Shown here piece after piece: positions 1-5,896 of a DNA stretch of 7,046 nt. Source of the stretch: Candidatus Krumholzibacteriota bacterium (lineage in GTDB: Bacteria > Krumholzibacteriota > Krumholzibacteriia > Krumholzibacteriales > Krumholzibacteriaceae). The notes beneath the pieces were generated by a model. That model was given only the letters and a program-made list of their open reading frames with translations. It was not told where the DNA came from and did not search any database. Within the stretch, counting starts at the first letter, position 1. The number at the start of each line of letters is the position of its first letter. Made by a program: the position numbers and the translations under genes. The stretch covers positions 1 through 7,046 of the forward strand of contig DAOVNN010000151.1 of the NCBI GenBank assembly GCA_030630165.1. Reading direction: 5' to 3'.

Positions 1-56
1 CGCGCGGACGCGCGGACACGGCATCGCCTGCGGGATGATAGCATAATAACCCTGAA

Positions 57-1211
57 TTATGACCGGGATCTTTCGGCGGCGGAATTGGCCAGCTTTGTGA
101 AATAGATCGCCAGCGGCCGGTACGCAAGATGCGACCATTTCGAAAACGGGACCTCTATCACGAGCATAGGCGCGAGTATGGCAATATGGATCACATACAT
201 GTAGTATGTGGCGCGGACCATTCCGCCGATCCTGAATAAGTGTACGAGGATTCCGGTCAGGGTCGTCAGGAACAGCAGGATGAGAAATGCCCAGTCGGTC
301 TTGTGTGAATATTTATGGTTCTCTCCCGATCTCCGGAGCCTCTGTATAGACCATATGATTATGGCCAGCAGGATACCGAATGTCGCGTAATACCCGATAA
401 GTCGCTGCGGGTGCAGGACCGGAAATATTTTTTCCGTCTGAAACCACGGCAGGAAGAGCACTATCATCCCAAACATCAGGCCGTAGCCGGACATGAGCAG
501 CCAGTGCAGCGCCCAGTAAGTCTTGTCCTTGCATTTCGCGAACCTGATCTGGGTAGCTGTATGGAAGAACAGGTTCCATGCTTCGGTGACGTACAGCCGT
601 AGCGGTATCTTCGTCTTTCCGCCCCTGAGAACTATCTTCCGATACATATTGAAGATATTCGAGATAAGGAAAAATGAGATTATGGCCGCCATGACCCAGT
701 CACCGATCTCGATCCTCTTGACGAAGGTTTCGGGCTCCATCCCTTCGACGAAACTGTTTATCATCACTCCGCCGTCCGCGTTGATCAGGGTCGCCGGATC
801 TGCCGTGAACGGCATGAAAAACGCAAAGAGAAGAATAACGACAGCGGCGAGCAATGCAATTGCGCCCATCTCCCAGGCCAGCGATGTATAGAATTTCTTC
901 GAAAGCCCCGTCCAGTCGTAGCTTGCCGTGAGATACCGCCTCAGCGACATCATGATCTCGCCGGGATTGGCCTCACGCGGGCAGGTCTCGCTGCAGTCGC
1001 CACAGTAATAGCAGAGCCAGGGTTCAGGCGATTTATGAATATCCTCTTCGAGGCCCAGAACGGTGTACCGCAGCAGCCGCCGCGGGAATGTATTGTCGCC
1101 TTCCACGAGCGGACATACGGCAGTGCAGTTGCCGCAGTTATAGCAGGCGGTGAAATCGACGGCGCCGAATTTCTCGATCTCCTGGGCGAATCCCGGGTTT
1201 ATCTTTGCCAT
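57..1211 (-). CDS. qmoC: QmoC-like membrane subunit (HdrC ferredoxin domain fused to HdrE/NarI-type b-heme domain)
   Basis: A 384-residue protein, near the normal QmoC length. Residues 1-95 form an HdrC-like domain with two classical [4Fe-4S] motifs (Cys23, 26, 29, 33 and Cys67, 70, 73, 77, each last Cys followed by proline). The rest is membrane-embedded, with about six hydrophobic segments near residues 117-137, 172-188, 233-256, 271-289, 307-325 and 336-356. Histidines in or beside these segments (His217, 236, 324, 342) are candidate axial ligands for two b hemes, as in the NarI/DsrM/HdrE family. QmoC takes electrons through its iron-sulfur clusters and exchanges them with menaquinone or another quinone at the membrane. 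AAGGAA lies about eight bases before the ATG, just inside the preceding gene. It is the last gene visible in the operon; the 56 bases after its TAA hold no clear hairpin-plus-T terminator, so the operon may continue past the left edge. Confidence 0.92.
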   Translation of the reverse strand: MAKINPGFAQEIEKFGAVDFTACYNCGNCTAVCPLVEGDNTFPRRLLRYTVLGLEEDIHKSPEPWLCYYCGDCSETCPREANPGEIMMSLRRYLTASYDWTGLSKKFYTSLAWEMGAIALLAAVVILLFAFFMPFTADPATLINADGGVMINSFVEGMEPETFVKRIEIGDWVMAAIISFFLISNIFNMYRKIVLRGGKTKIPLRLYVTEAWNLFFHTATQIRFAKCKDKTYWALHWLLMSGYGLMFGMIVLFLPWFQTEKIFPVLHPQRLIGYYATFGILLAIIIWSIQRLRRSGENHKYSHKTDWAFLILLFLTTLTGILVHLFRIGGMVRATYYMYVIHIAILAPMLVIEVPFSKWSHLAYRPLAIYFTKLANSAAERSRS

Positions 1212-1215
1212 CCGG

Positions 1216-1491
1216 TTATTCCTTTATCCTGTAGCTGTAATACTCGTCCACGTCATCGTCATCTACGAACTCTACCTCGCCGAACTTCCTCATCGTCATG
1301 AGATACCAGGTGACCTCTTCGGGCTGCATCCCGGTCTTTTCGGCGATCTCGGGTATCGTGAGCGGTTCACCCTCGAGGGCCTTCTTTATCGTTTTTTTGA
1401 TCGCCGTATACTTCTTCAGCCGTTCCTTCACCTCGGCGGGGACCTCCCGCTGCTCTTTCATATGGTCGATGGTACGTTTCTTTTCGTTCAT
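1216..1491 (-). CDS. Small winged-helix-like protein within the hdr/qmo operon
   Basis: A 91-residue protein I do not recognise by name. Residues 1-40 are a lysine- and glutamate-rich helical stretch. Residues 44-70 look like a helix-turn-helix (LTIPEIAEKTG, then MQPEEVTWYLMTMRKFG). The end (EVEFV, four consecutive aspartates, YYSYRI) could be a two-stranded wing. This resembles small winged-helix DNA-binding proteins, but it has no cysteines and no effector domain. The ATG at 1491 has TGAGGT nine bases upstream, starting in the stop region of the hdrA gene 17 bases away, and its TAA is four bases before the qmoC-like ATG. It is therefore translated as part of the operon. It may regulate the locus or act as an assembly or accessory factor; both are inference. 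The start and coding nature are well supported by spacing on both sides. Confidence 0.78.
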   Translation of the reverse strand: MNEKKRTIDHMKEQREVPAEVKERLKKYTAIKKTIKKALEGEPLTIPEIAEKTGMQPEEVTWYLMTMRKFGEVEFVDDDDVDEYYSYRIKE

Positions 1492-1508
1492 CGCTCTGGA
1501 ACCTCAAA

Positions 1509-3464
1509 TCATTCCGACATTGCGTCGATCATCGCTTCTATCTCACTGTCCATGAATCCCTTGAGCTGGACCGCGTTCACCGGGCAGACAGGCAGGCACA
1601 TCCCGCACCCCTTGCAGGCCGCTTCGTTGACGACCGCCACGCTCTTCGTATCCTCTTTTACCTCGTCGATCGCATCGAAGGGGCATGCCTCAGAGCATTT
1701 CCCGCACCATTCGCAGATCGTCCTGTCGACAATGGCCATCGTCGGCTCGAGCTCTATCTCGCCCTTGCTGATAAGTGTATGTGTCTTGATCGCTGATGAA
1801 TGCGCCGACATCGCCGTCTCGGTGATATTCTTCGGCCCCTGCGACGTCCCCGCCAGGAATATGCCGTCGATGACCGTCTCTACCGGTTTGAGCTTGGGGT
1901 GGACCTCGTTAAAGAATCCGTCCAACCCGGCCGGGGCCTTCATAATCGAGCCGATCGTGCTGCCGGCCCGGGGAACCATCCCCGTAACGAGGACGACGAG
2001 ATCAGGCTCGACCTCGAGTTCCTTCTCCTCGGTCAGGATGTCGTTGATCTTCACCGTTGTCGTTCCGTTCTCCGAACTGATGACGGGAGGATCGTCCTCG
2101 AACGACTGCAGGTAGATATCGCCGAGCGATGAAGATTCCTCGTATATGGTCTCATACTTGCCGTAGGTCCTGACGCCCCTGGTAAAGTGATAGTTCTGGA
2201 TATCCCCGAACCTCTTCTTCGCCACGACCGCCGAGTGGATCGCCGATGTGCAGCAATATCTCGCGCAGTACTTGTTATCTCCCTCGAGCGCCCCTGTCTG
2301 CCGGCTGCCGACGCAGAAGATCCAGGCGATGCTCTTGATTTCTTTTCCGCCGAAGGTCAACCTCTCCCCGCAGATCTCGATAAGTCTCCTGAACTGCTGC
2401 ATTGTAATTACGTTGTCTATCTGCCTGTATCCGAACTCGCCCTCTTTCGGCTCGTACGGATCGAACCCTGAGGCGATGATGACCGATCCAGCCTTGATAT
2501 CGAGCAGCTCTTCCTTCTGATCGAGATCGATCTCGGGGCATATCTTTACGCATTCGCCGCACCGTGTGCATGCCGCGCGGTCTATGGCGGGAAGTCCCGG
2601 AAGTCCGCCGGGATTCAGGTATAGCGCTTTTCTCTCCGTCAGCCCGAAGTCGAAGCTGTCGGCGACAACAACGGGACAGGCGTCGATCGCATGCGTGAGC
2701 CTCTTCTCGAAATCAGCCGGCACAGCGGTACTGTCGCCGCTTCCGATGCCGCGCGGATCGATCCTGAGCTGAACCTCGAAATTCCCCATACTCCCCGATT
2801 TCGATACGACCTCGCATCCGGTATAGAGATTGATGTTCTCGCGCTTTCCGACCTCGCGGTAGAGGTCCTCTATCACTTCTGTACCCGTCTGCCCTGTGGG
2901 GAACAATTCGCCCCACTGCGCGGTCCTTCCACCGACGAAGTGATCCTTCTCGACGAGATAGACCTTCGAACCGGTATCTGCCAGGTCGATGGCCACCCGC
3001 ATCCCCGCTATCCCTGCTCCGACGACAAGCGCCGTGTTCTCCGACGGGATCATCGAGGGGGTCATCGCCACGGACAATCTCGTTCTGGCGATTGCGGCCT
3101 TTACATTTCTGATAGCTTTCTCTGTCGCCTCGGCGGGTTTGTCGGAATGGGCCCAGGAGGCCTGCTCCCTGATATTTGACTGAACGTAATTGTACCTGTT
3201 GAGGCCCGCCCTCTCGGCGACGCTCCTGAATGTGCCGAGGTGAAGCTTGGGCGAGCATGAGGCAACGACCATCCCATCGAGCTTTTCTTCCTGGATATCC
3301 TGGACGATCTCCTGCTGTGTCGAGTCGGCGCAAGCGAACATCGTTATCTTCGCAAGAACGACGCCTTCCTCCTGCTCAACGGCCGCCTTGACTTTCTCGA
3401 CATCGACGTAGTCCGAAATATTGGACCCGCACTCACAGATGTACACGCCTATCCTGCTCTTCAT
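1509..3464 (-). CDS. hdrA: HdrA / QmoB-like flavin and iron-sulfur electron-transfer subunit
   Basis: A 651-residue protein of full HdrA architecture. Residues 1-130 form the HdrA N-terminal domain (VYICECGSNI with Cys10 and Cys12, then Cys45, and ASCSPKLH with Cys70). The FAD Rossmann motif GAGIAG lies at 149-154. An internal ferredoxin follows, with a degenerate first motif (only Cys263 left) and an intact second (Cys299, 302, 305, 309). Next come CVGSR and CARYCC (Cys384, 400, 404, 405), the closing FAD motif GIFLAGTSQGP and a C-terminal two-cluster ferredoxin (Cys584, 587, 590, 594; Cys617, 620, 623, 627). HdrA proteins are cytoplasmic electron hubs, some of them flavin-bifurcating. By operon position it corresponds to QmoB, but QmoB normally carries a C-terminal MvhD domain, here a separate upstream gene. 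The classical HdrA DCxxC after FPT is replaced by GQTG. GAGG lies five bases before the ATG, which overlaps the preceding stop. Confidence 0.9.
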   Translation of the reverse strand: MKSRIGVYICECGSNISDYVDVEKVKAAVEQEEGVVLAKITMFACADSTQQEIVQDIQEEKLDGMVVASCSPKLHLGTFRSVAERAGLNRYNYVQSNIREQASWAHSDKPAEATEKAIRNVKAAIARTRLSVAMTPSMIPSENTALVVGAGIAGMRVAIDLADTGSKVYLVEKDHFVGGRTAQWGELFPTGQTGTEVIEDLYREVGKRENINLYTGCEVVSKSGSMGNFEVQLRIDPRGIGSGDSTAVPADFEKRLTHAIDACPVVVADSFDFGLTERKALYLNPGGLPGLPAIDRAACTRCGECVKICPEIDLDQKEELLDIKAGSVIIASGFDPYEPKEGEFGYRQIDNVITMQQFRRLIEICGERLTFGGKEIKSIAWIFCVGSRQTGALEGDNKYCARYCCTSAIHSAVVAKKRFGDIQNYHFTRGVRTYGKYETIYEESSSLGDIYLQSFEDDPPVISSENGTTTVKINDILTEEKELEVEPDLVVLVTGMVPRAGSTIGSIMKAPAGLDGFFNEVHPKLKPVETVIDGIFLAGTSQGPKNITETAMSAHSSAIKTHTLISKGEIELEPTMAIVDRTICEWCGKCSEACPFDAIDEVKEDTKSVAVVNEAACKGCGMCLPVCPVNAVQLKGFMDSEIEAMIDAMSE

Positions 3465-4762
3465 GCTTTCCTCTTTATGAAACTCAGCGCCTCCGCGGAC
3501 GCGGCGCCCGCCGAAGCTATCGAATCGGGTATATCCATCGGCCCCGAAGCGGTACCCGCCACGAAGACCCCTTCGATATTCGTACTGGCCGGATTGCTCA
3601 GCATGTCGACCTGCCTGACGTAGCCGAACTCGTCGAGCTCGAGGGCGCCGCCCTTGAACATCATAGGCGCCTCAGGATTCGACAACATGCCGACGGAGAG
3701 AACGACCAGATCGTGCTCGGCCTCCTTCACTTCACCCTCCTGCGCGTCTTCGTACCTCAGTATCAGGTCGCCGTCTTCCTTCTCTTCGATCGTGCCGACC
3801 TTCGCCTTGACGAACTCGACCCCCATATCCCTCGTGCCCTGGTAGAACTCCTCGAATCCCTTCCCGAACGCCCTGATATTTATATAGTAGATCGTAACAT
3901 CCGCCATCGGCAGCGCACCGAGCAGGAGCTGCCCCTGCTTCATCGAGTACATGCAGCAGACCTGTGAGCATATCGGATTGCCAAGTGTAATATCACGCGA
4001 GCCGGTGCAGAGGACGTAGGCGATATTGTCAGGCACCTTCCCGTCCTTCGGCCTCAGGACATTGTTGTACGGCCTTGTCGGAACGAGCTGCCTCTCCATC
4101 TGCATCGATGTGACGACGTTCCTGAACCTGCCCAGCCCGTAATTCTCGATAATGGAAGGGTCGAACAGCCTGAATCCCGTCGCGACGATCACCGCCTTCG
4201 CGATGACTTCGCGTTTTTCGATCTTCTGTGTGAAATCGATGGCGTCGGCCGGACATGCCCTCTCGCACGCTCCGCAGAGGATGCAGTTTTCGATATCGAT
4301 AGTCGCTACCCTGGGATTAGCGATGCTGAACGGCACGTAGGCTGCTTTCCTGCCTACCATGCCGTACTGGAACTGATCCTCGACGATGACGGGGCAGGCT
4401 TCCTCGCAATCCCCGCCTCCGGTGCAGTCCTTTTCTATGACGTAGCGCGGATGCTTTATCAGAACACCCCTTAAAGAACCGTCGGGGAGCCTCTCGATAT
4501 CACCGATCTCGCTGTTCGTCGCGATCGTGATATTCGGATGCCTCGCTGTCTCGGAGACTTTCGGCGTAGTTATGCAGGCGCCGCAGTCGAGGGTCGGGAA
4601 TACCTTGCTCAGGTGGATCATCTTCCCGCCGATCGAGAGGTCCTTCTCGACGAGCAGCACTTTGAGCCCCGAATCGGCCATGTTCAATGCCGATTCCTGC
4701 CCGGCGATCCCTCCACCGACCACTACTACATCATATTCAAGCTTATCGGTCTGTCCGGTCAT
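3461..4762 (-). CDS. qmoA: QmoA-like short HdrA-family FAD/iron-sulfur protein
   Basis: A 433-residue HdrA paralogue that starts directly with the FAD-binding Rossmann motif GGGIAG (16-21) and ends soon after the closing FAD motif GVFVAGTASGPMDIPDS. It thus lacks both the N-terminal iron-sulfur domain and the C-terminal ferredoxin of full HdrA, as does QmoA. It keeps HdrA's FPTLDCGAC (Cys60, Cys63) and the cysteine-rich CTGSRD...CSQVCC segment (Cys252, 265, 269, 270). An internal ferredoxin follows residue 110: the first motif has Cys113, 119 and 123 but glycine at 116 where the second ligand should be, while the second motif is complete (Cys160, 163, 166, 170). Expected role: cytoplasmic electron transfer between a partner flavoprotein and the membrane subunit. 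The start overlaps the upstream stop (ATGA) and the end overlaps the next start likewise. The qmoA name rests on architecture and operon order, not on a database comparison. Confidence 0.85.
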   Translation of the reverse strand: MTGQTDKLEYDVVVVGGGIAGQESALNMADSGLKVLLVEKDLSIGGKMIHLSKVFPTLDCGACITTPKVSETARHPNITIATNSEIGDIERLPDGSLRGVLIKHPRYVIEKDCTGGGDCEEACPVIVEDQFQYGMVGRKAAYVPFSIANPRVATIDIENCILCGACERACPADAIDFTQKIEKREVIAKAVIVATGFRLFDPSIIENYGLGRFRNVVTSMQMERQLVPTRPYNNVLRPKDGKVPDNIAYVLCTGSRDITLGNPICSQVCCMYSMKQGQLLLGALPMADVTIYYINIRAFGKGFEEFYQGTRDMGVEFVKAKVGTIEEKEDGDLILRYEDAQEGEVKEAEHDLVVLSVGMLSNPEAPMMFKGGALELDEFGYVRQVDMLSNPASTNIEGVFVAGTASGPMDIPDSIASAGAASAEALSFIKRKA

Positions 4763-5163
4763 GATGTTTCATCCAGATAATCTGCGAGATCCTTTACCAG
4801 TTTGACAAAAGCCTGCGAACAGACCGAGCAGATAGCGGCCATCCTCAGCTTTGCAGGGTCGATACCCTTTTCTTTCATCAATTCGTGAGTACGCGAGACG
4901 ATCTCGGCGGTTTTCTCGGAGCATGTCTCGCCGAACGGGCAGTCCGTGCCGTCAGCAGCGATAAAAACACCGTCAAACCCCCGTTCAAAGGCGTGCATGA
5001 TCCAGACCGGCTTGATACCGCTCGAGCACGGAACGCTGATATTATCGACCTCGGGCGGGTAATGCTGCTTGAGCAGCCCGGCGAGATCGATCGCGGGATC
5101 CGATATCTTCTCGGTCGAAAAAACCAGTATGGAAATCTTCTTTTTGCCTTTTTCTTCTGTCAT
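4759..5163 (-). CDS. Stand-alone MvhD/FlpD-like hydrogenase iron-sulfur (delta) subunit
   Basis: A 134-residue protein of the MvhD/FlpD/FrhD type, which in methanogens passes electrons between a hydrogenase or dehydrogenase and HdrA through an iron-sulfur cluster. The family pattern is visible as DLAGLLKQHYP (26-36), the CSSGIKP segment (Cys46), AFERGFDGVFIAADGTDC (Cys75) followed by Cys81, and MAAICSVCSQAF (Cys112, Cys115). The N-terminal cysteine pair common in MvhD is absent here (VFSTEKISDPA occupies that place), whereas a CxxC is present near the C-terminus. The ATG at 5163 overlaps the tusA stop; a longer frame starting at 5241 runs entirely inside tusA and is discounted. In Qmo complexes this domain is fused to the end of QmoB. 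Here it is separate and precedes the two HdrA-like genes, with an ATGA overlap into the next gene. Confidence 0.88.
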   Translation of the reverse strand: MTEEKGKKKISILVFSTEKISDPAIDLAGLLKQHYPPEVDNISVPCSSGIKPVWIMHAFERGFDGVFIAADGTDCPFGETCSEKTAEIVSRTHELMKEKGIDPAKLRMAAICSVCSQAFVKLVKDLADYLDETS

Positions 5164-5411
5164 TTTACCTTCATGTAGATCCTGAAGAATCCCGATTCCT
5201 CGATGGTACCGAGATACTCGTGTCCCTTCTTCTGGGCCCATTTCGGGATATCTCTCTTCGTCGCGGAATCGGCCGACAGGACTTCCATGAGCTGACCCGA
5301 CTCGAGTTCTCTGACTGCTTTCTTCGCCGCCAGCAGCGGTCCGGGGCAGGCCACAGCTCTCGCGTCTACGCTCTTGTCTACCTTGAGATTCTTCAGTTCT
5401 TCCTGATCCAT
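5160..5411 (-). CDS. tusA: TusA-family sulfur carrier protein
   Basis: An 83-residue protein, the usual size for TusA/SirA-like carriers. It shows the family signature VDARAVACPGPLL with Cys22 as the persulfide-bearing residue, followed by helix KKAVRELESGQ, the strand LMEVLSAD, the conserved TKRDIPKWAQKKGHE stretch and a C-terminal strand. TusA proteins carry sulfane sulfur as a cysteine persulfide in the cytoplasm, for tRNA thiolation, molybdenum cofactor maturation or dissimilatory sulfur metabolism. Being sandwiched between dsrE-like and Hdr/Qmo-like genes argues for the dissimilatory role (inference). A perfect AGGAGG precedes the ATG by seven bases. The TGA stop overlaps the next gene's ATG as ATGA, so translation of the two is probably coupled. 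Confidence 0.93.
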   Translation of the reverse strand: MDQEELKNLKVDKSVDARAVACPGPLLAAKKAVRELESGQLMEVLSADSATKRDIPKWAQKKGHEYLGTIEESGFFRIYMKVK

Positions 5412-5418
5412 TACAGAT

Positions 5419-5424
5419 CCTCCT
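5419..5424 (-). promoter_or_regulatory. Consensus Shine-Dalgarno for tusA
   Basis: The minus strand reads AGGAGG with seven bases to the tusA ATG at 5411, the strongest ribosome-binding site in the window. It suggests the carrier, and the three genes coupled behind it, are translated efficiently. Confidence 0.75.
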
Positions 5425-5425
5425 G

Positions 5426-5836
5426 TTAGATGAACAGATGAATATCGGATTCTTCCAACGAAGTTATGACTTCTCCTATCCCGACAATATCATCAACCAG
5501 GTCTATAAAGTCACTAACTTCTTCTCCGCCCCATATCTTTCCCGCGAGCCCGCAGACATAGATCTTCACGTTCGCCAGTTCTTTCGCTGTCTCGAAAAAC
5601 TCGATCCACGGCATGACCTTGAGCTTCTCCAGGGAAGCGAGAAACTCCTCCTTCAAGTGCGGATTCTCGGCCATCTCGAGCTTTGCGGGATCGCCGGCCA
5701 CATCCTTGAGAAACGCACGGGCGCCCTGTATCAATACGTATACCTCGACATCCATATCGTCGGCGGCGGCGCCGGCCAGTAAAACACCCGCGCCGGTCAG
5801 CTTGTCGATGCTTCCCGAGAAAAGCGCGATCGTCAT
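5426..5836 (-). CDS. DsrE-superfamily sulfur-transfer-like protein
   Basis: A 136-residue protein with the DsrE/DsrF-like fold pattern: an N-terminal beta strand (MTIALFSGS), an alanine-rich helix, a second strand with VYVLIQGARAF, a helix FFETAKEL, and then the strand KIYVCGLAGKIWG. Cys95 is the only cysteine and sits where DsrE-type proteins carry their persulfide-accepting cysteine. The sequence looks closest to the DsrE2/DsrE3-like group (DsrE/DsrF/DrsH-like) but has no membrane helices. I chose the ATG at 5836 because GGAG lies nine bases upstream; the longer frame opens at a TTG (5869) that has no ribosome-binding site and adds only a polar tail. The family binds and passes sulfane sulfur, typically to or from TusA, which is encoded 14 bases downstream. 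The acceptor here is inferred from context only. Confidence 0.85.
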   Translation of the reverse strand: MTIALFSGSIDKLTGAGVLLAGAAADDMDVEVYVLIQGARAFLKDVAGDPAKLEMAENPHLKEEFLASLEKLKVMPWIEFFETAKELANVKIYVCGLAGKIWGGEEVSDFIDLVDDIVGIGEVITSLEESDIHLFI

Positions 5837-5845
5837 CTTTTTATT

Positions 5846-5849
5846 CTCC
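5846..5849 (-). promoter_or_regulatory. Ribosome-binding site deciding the dsrE start
   Basis: On the minus strand GGAG is followed by nine bases and then the ATG at 5836. The upstream TTG alternative at 5869 is preceded by pyrimidine-rich sequence without any Shine-Dalgarno match, so the ATG is preferred. Confidence 0.6.
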
Positions 5850-5896
5850 AACAGGGGTCCACCTTTCAAAGACAGAGAGCTGTTCAGCAGCGCGTC

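Noticed and set aside
1..56. Left-edge sequence with a tandem 8-base repeat (gcgcggac twice, at 2-9 and 10-17) and a possible minus-strand ATG at 44 with AGGG upstream
   Set aside because: Two copies of a short GC-rich unit can arise by chance, and the open frame is only about 14 codons before the edge with no recognisable product, so neither a repeat element nor a gene can be supported.
313..579. An 88-codon minus-strand frame inside the qmoC-like gene
   Set aside because: It is an alternative frame within the membrane domain; the QmoC-like frame has conserved histidines and hydrophobic segments across the same bases.
1150..2115. A 321-codon plus-strand open frame opposite the hdrA, small-protein and qmoC-like genes
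   Set aside because: It lies antisense to three well-supported genes, its translation is serine/leucine/isoleucine-rich without any recognisable motif, and such antisense frames are common in GC-rich coding DNA.
5161..5241. N-terminal extension of the MvhD-like frame starting at 5241
   Set aside because: The 26 extra residues fall inside tusA in another frame; the ATG at 5163 with its ATGA overlap is the natural start and gives the usual family length.
5837..5896. Possible terminator or promoter in the 60 bases between the oxidoreductase and dsrE
   Set aside because: Only a four-pair GCTG/CAGC hairpin with a tiny loop and no T-run is visible, and no convincing -10/-35 pair; co-transcription is more likely.
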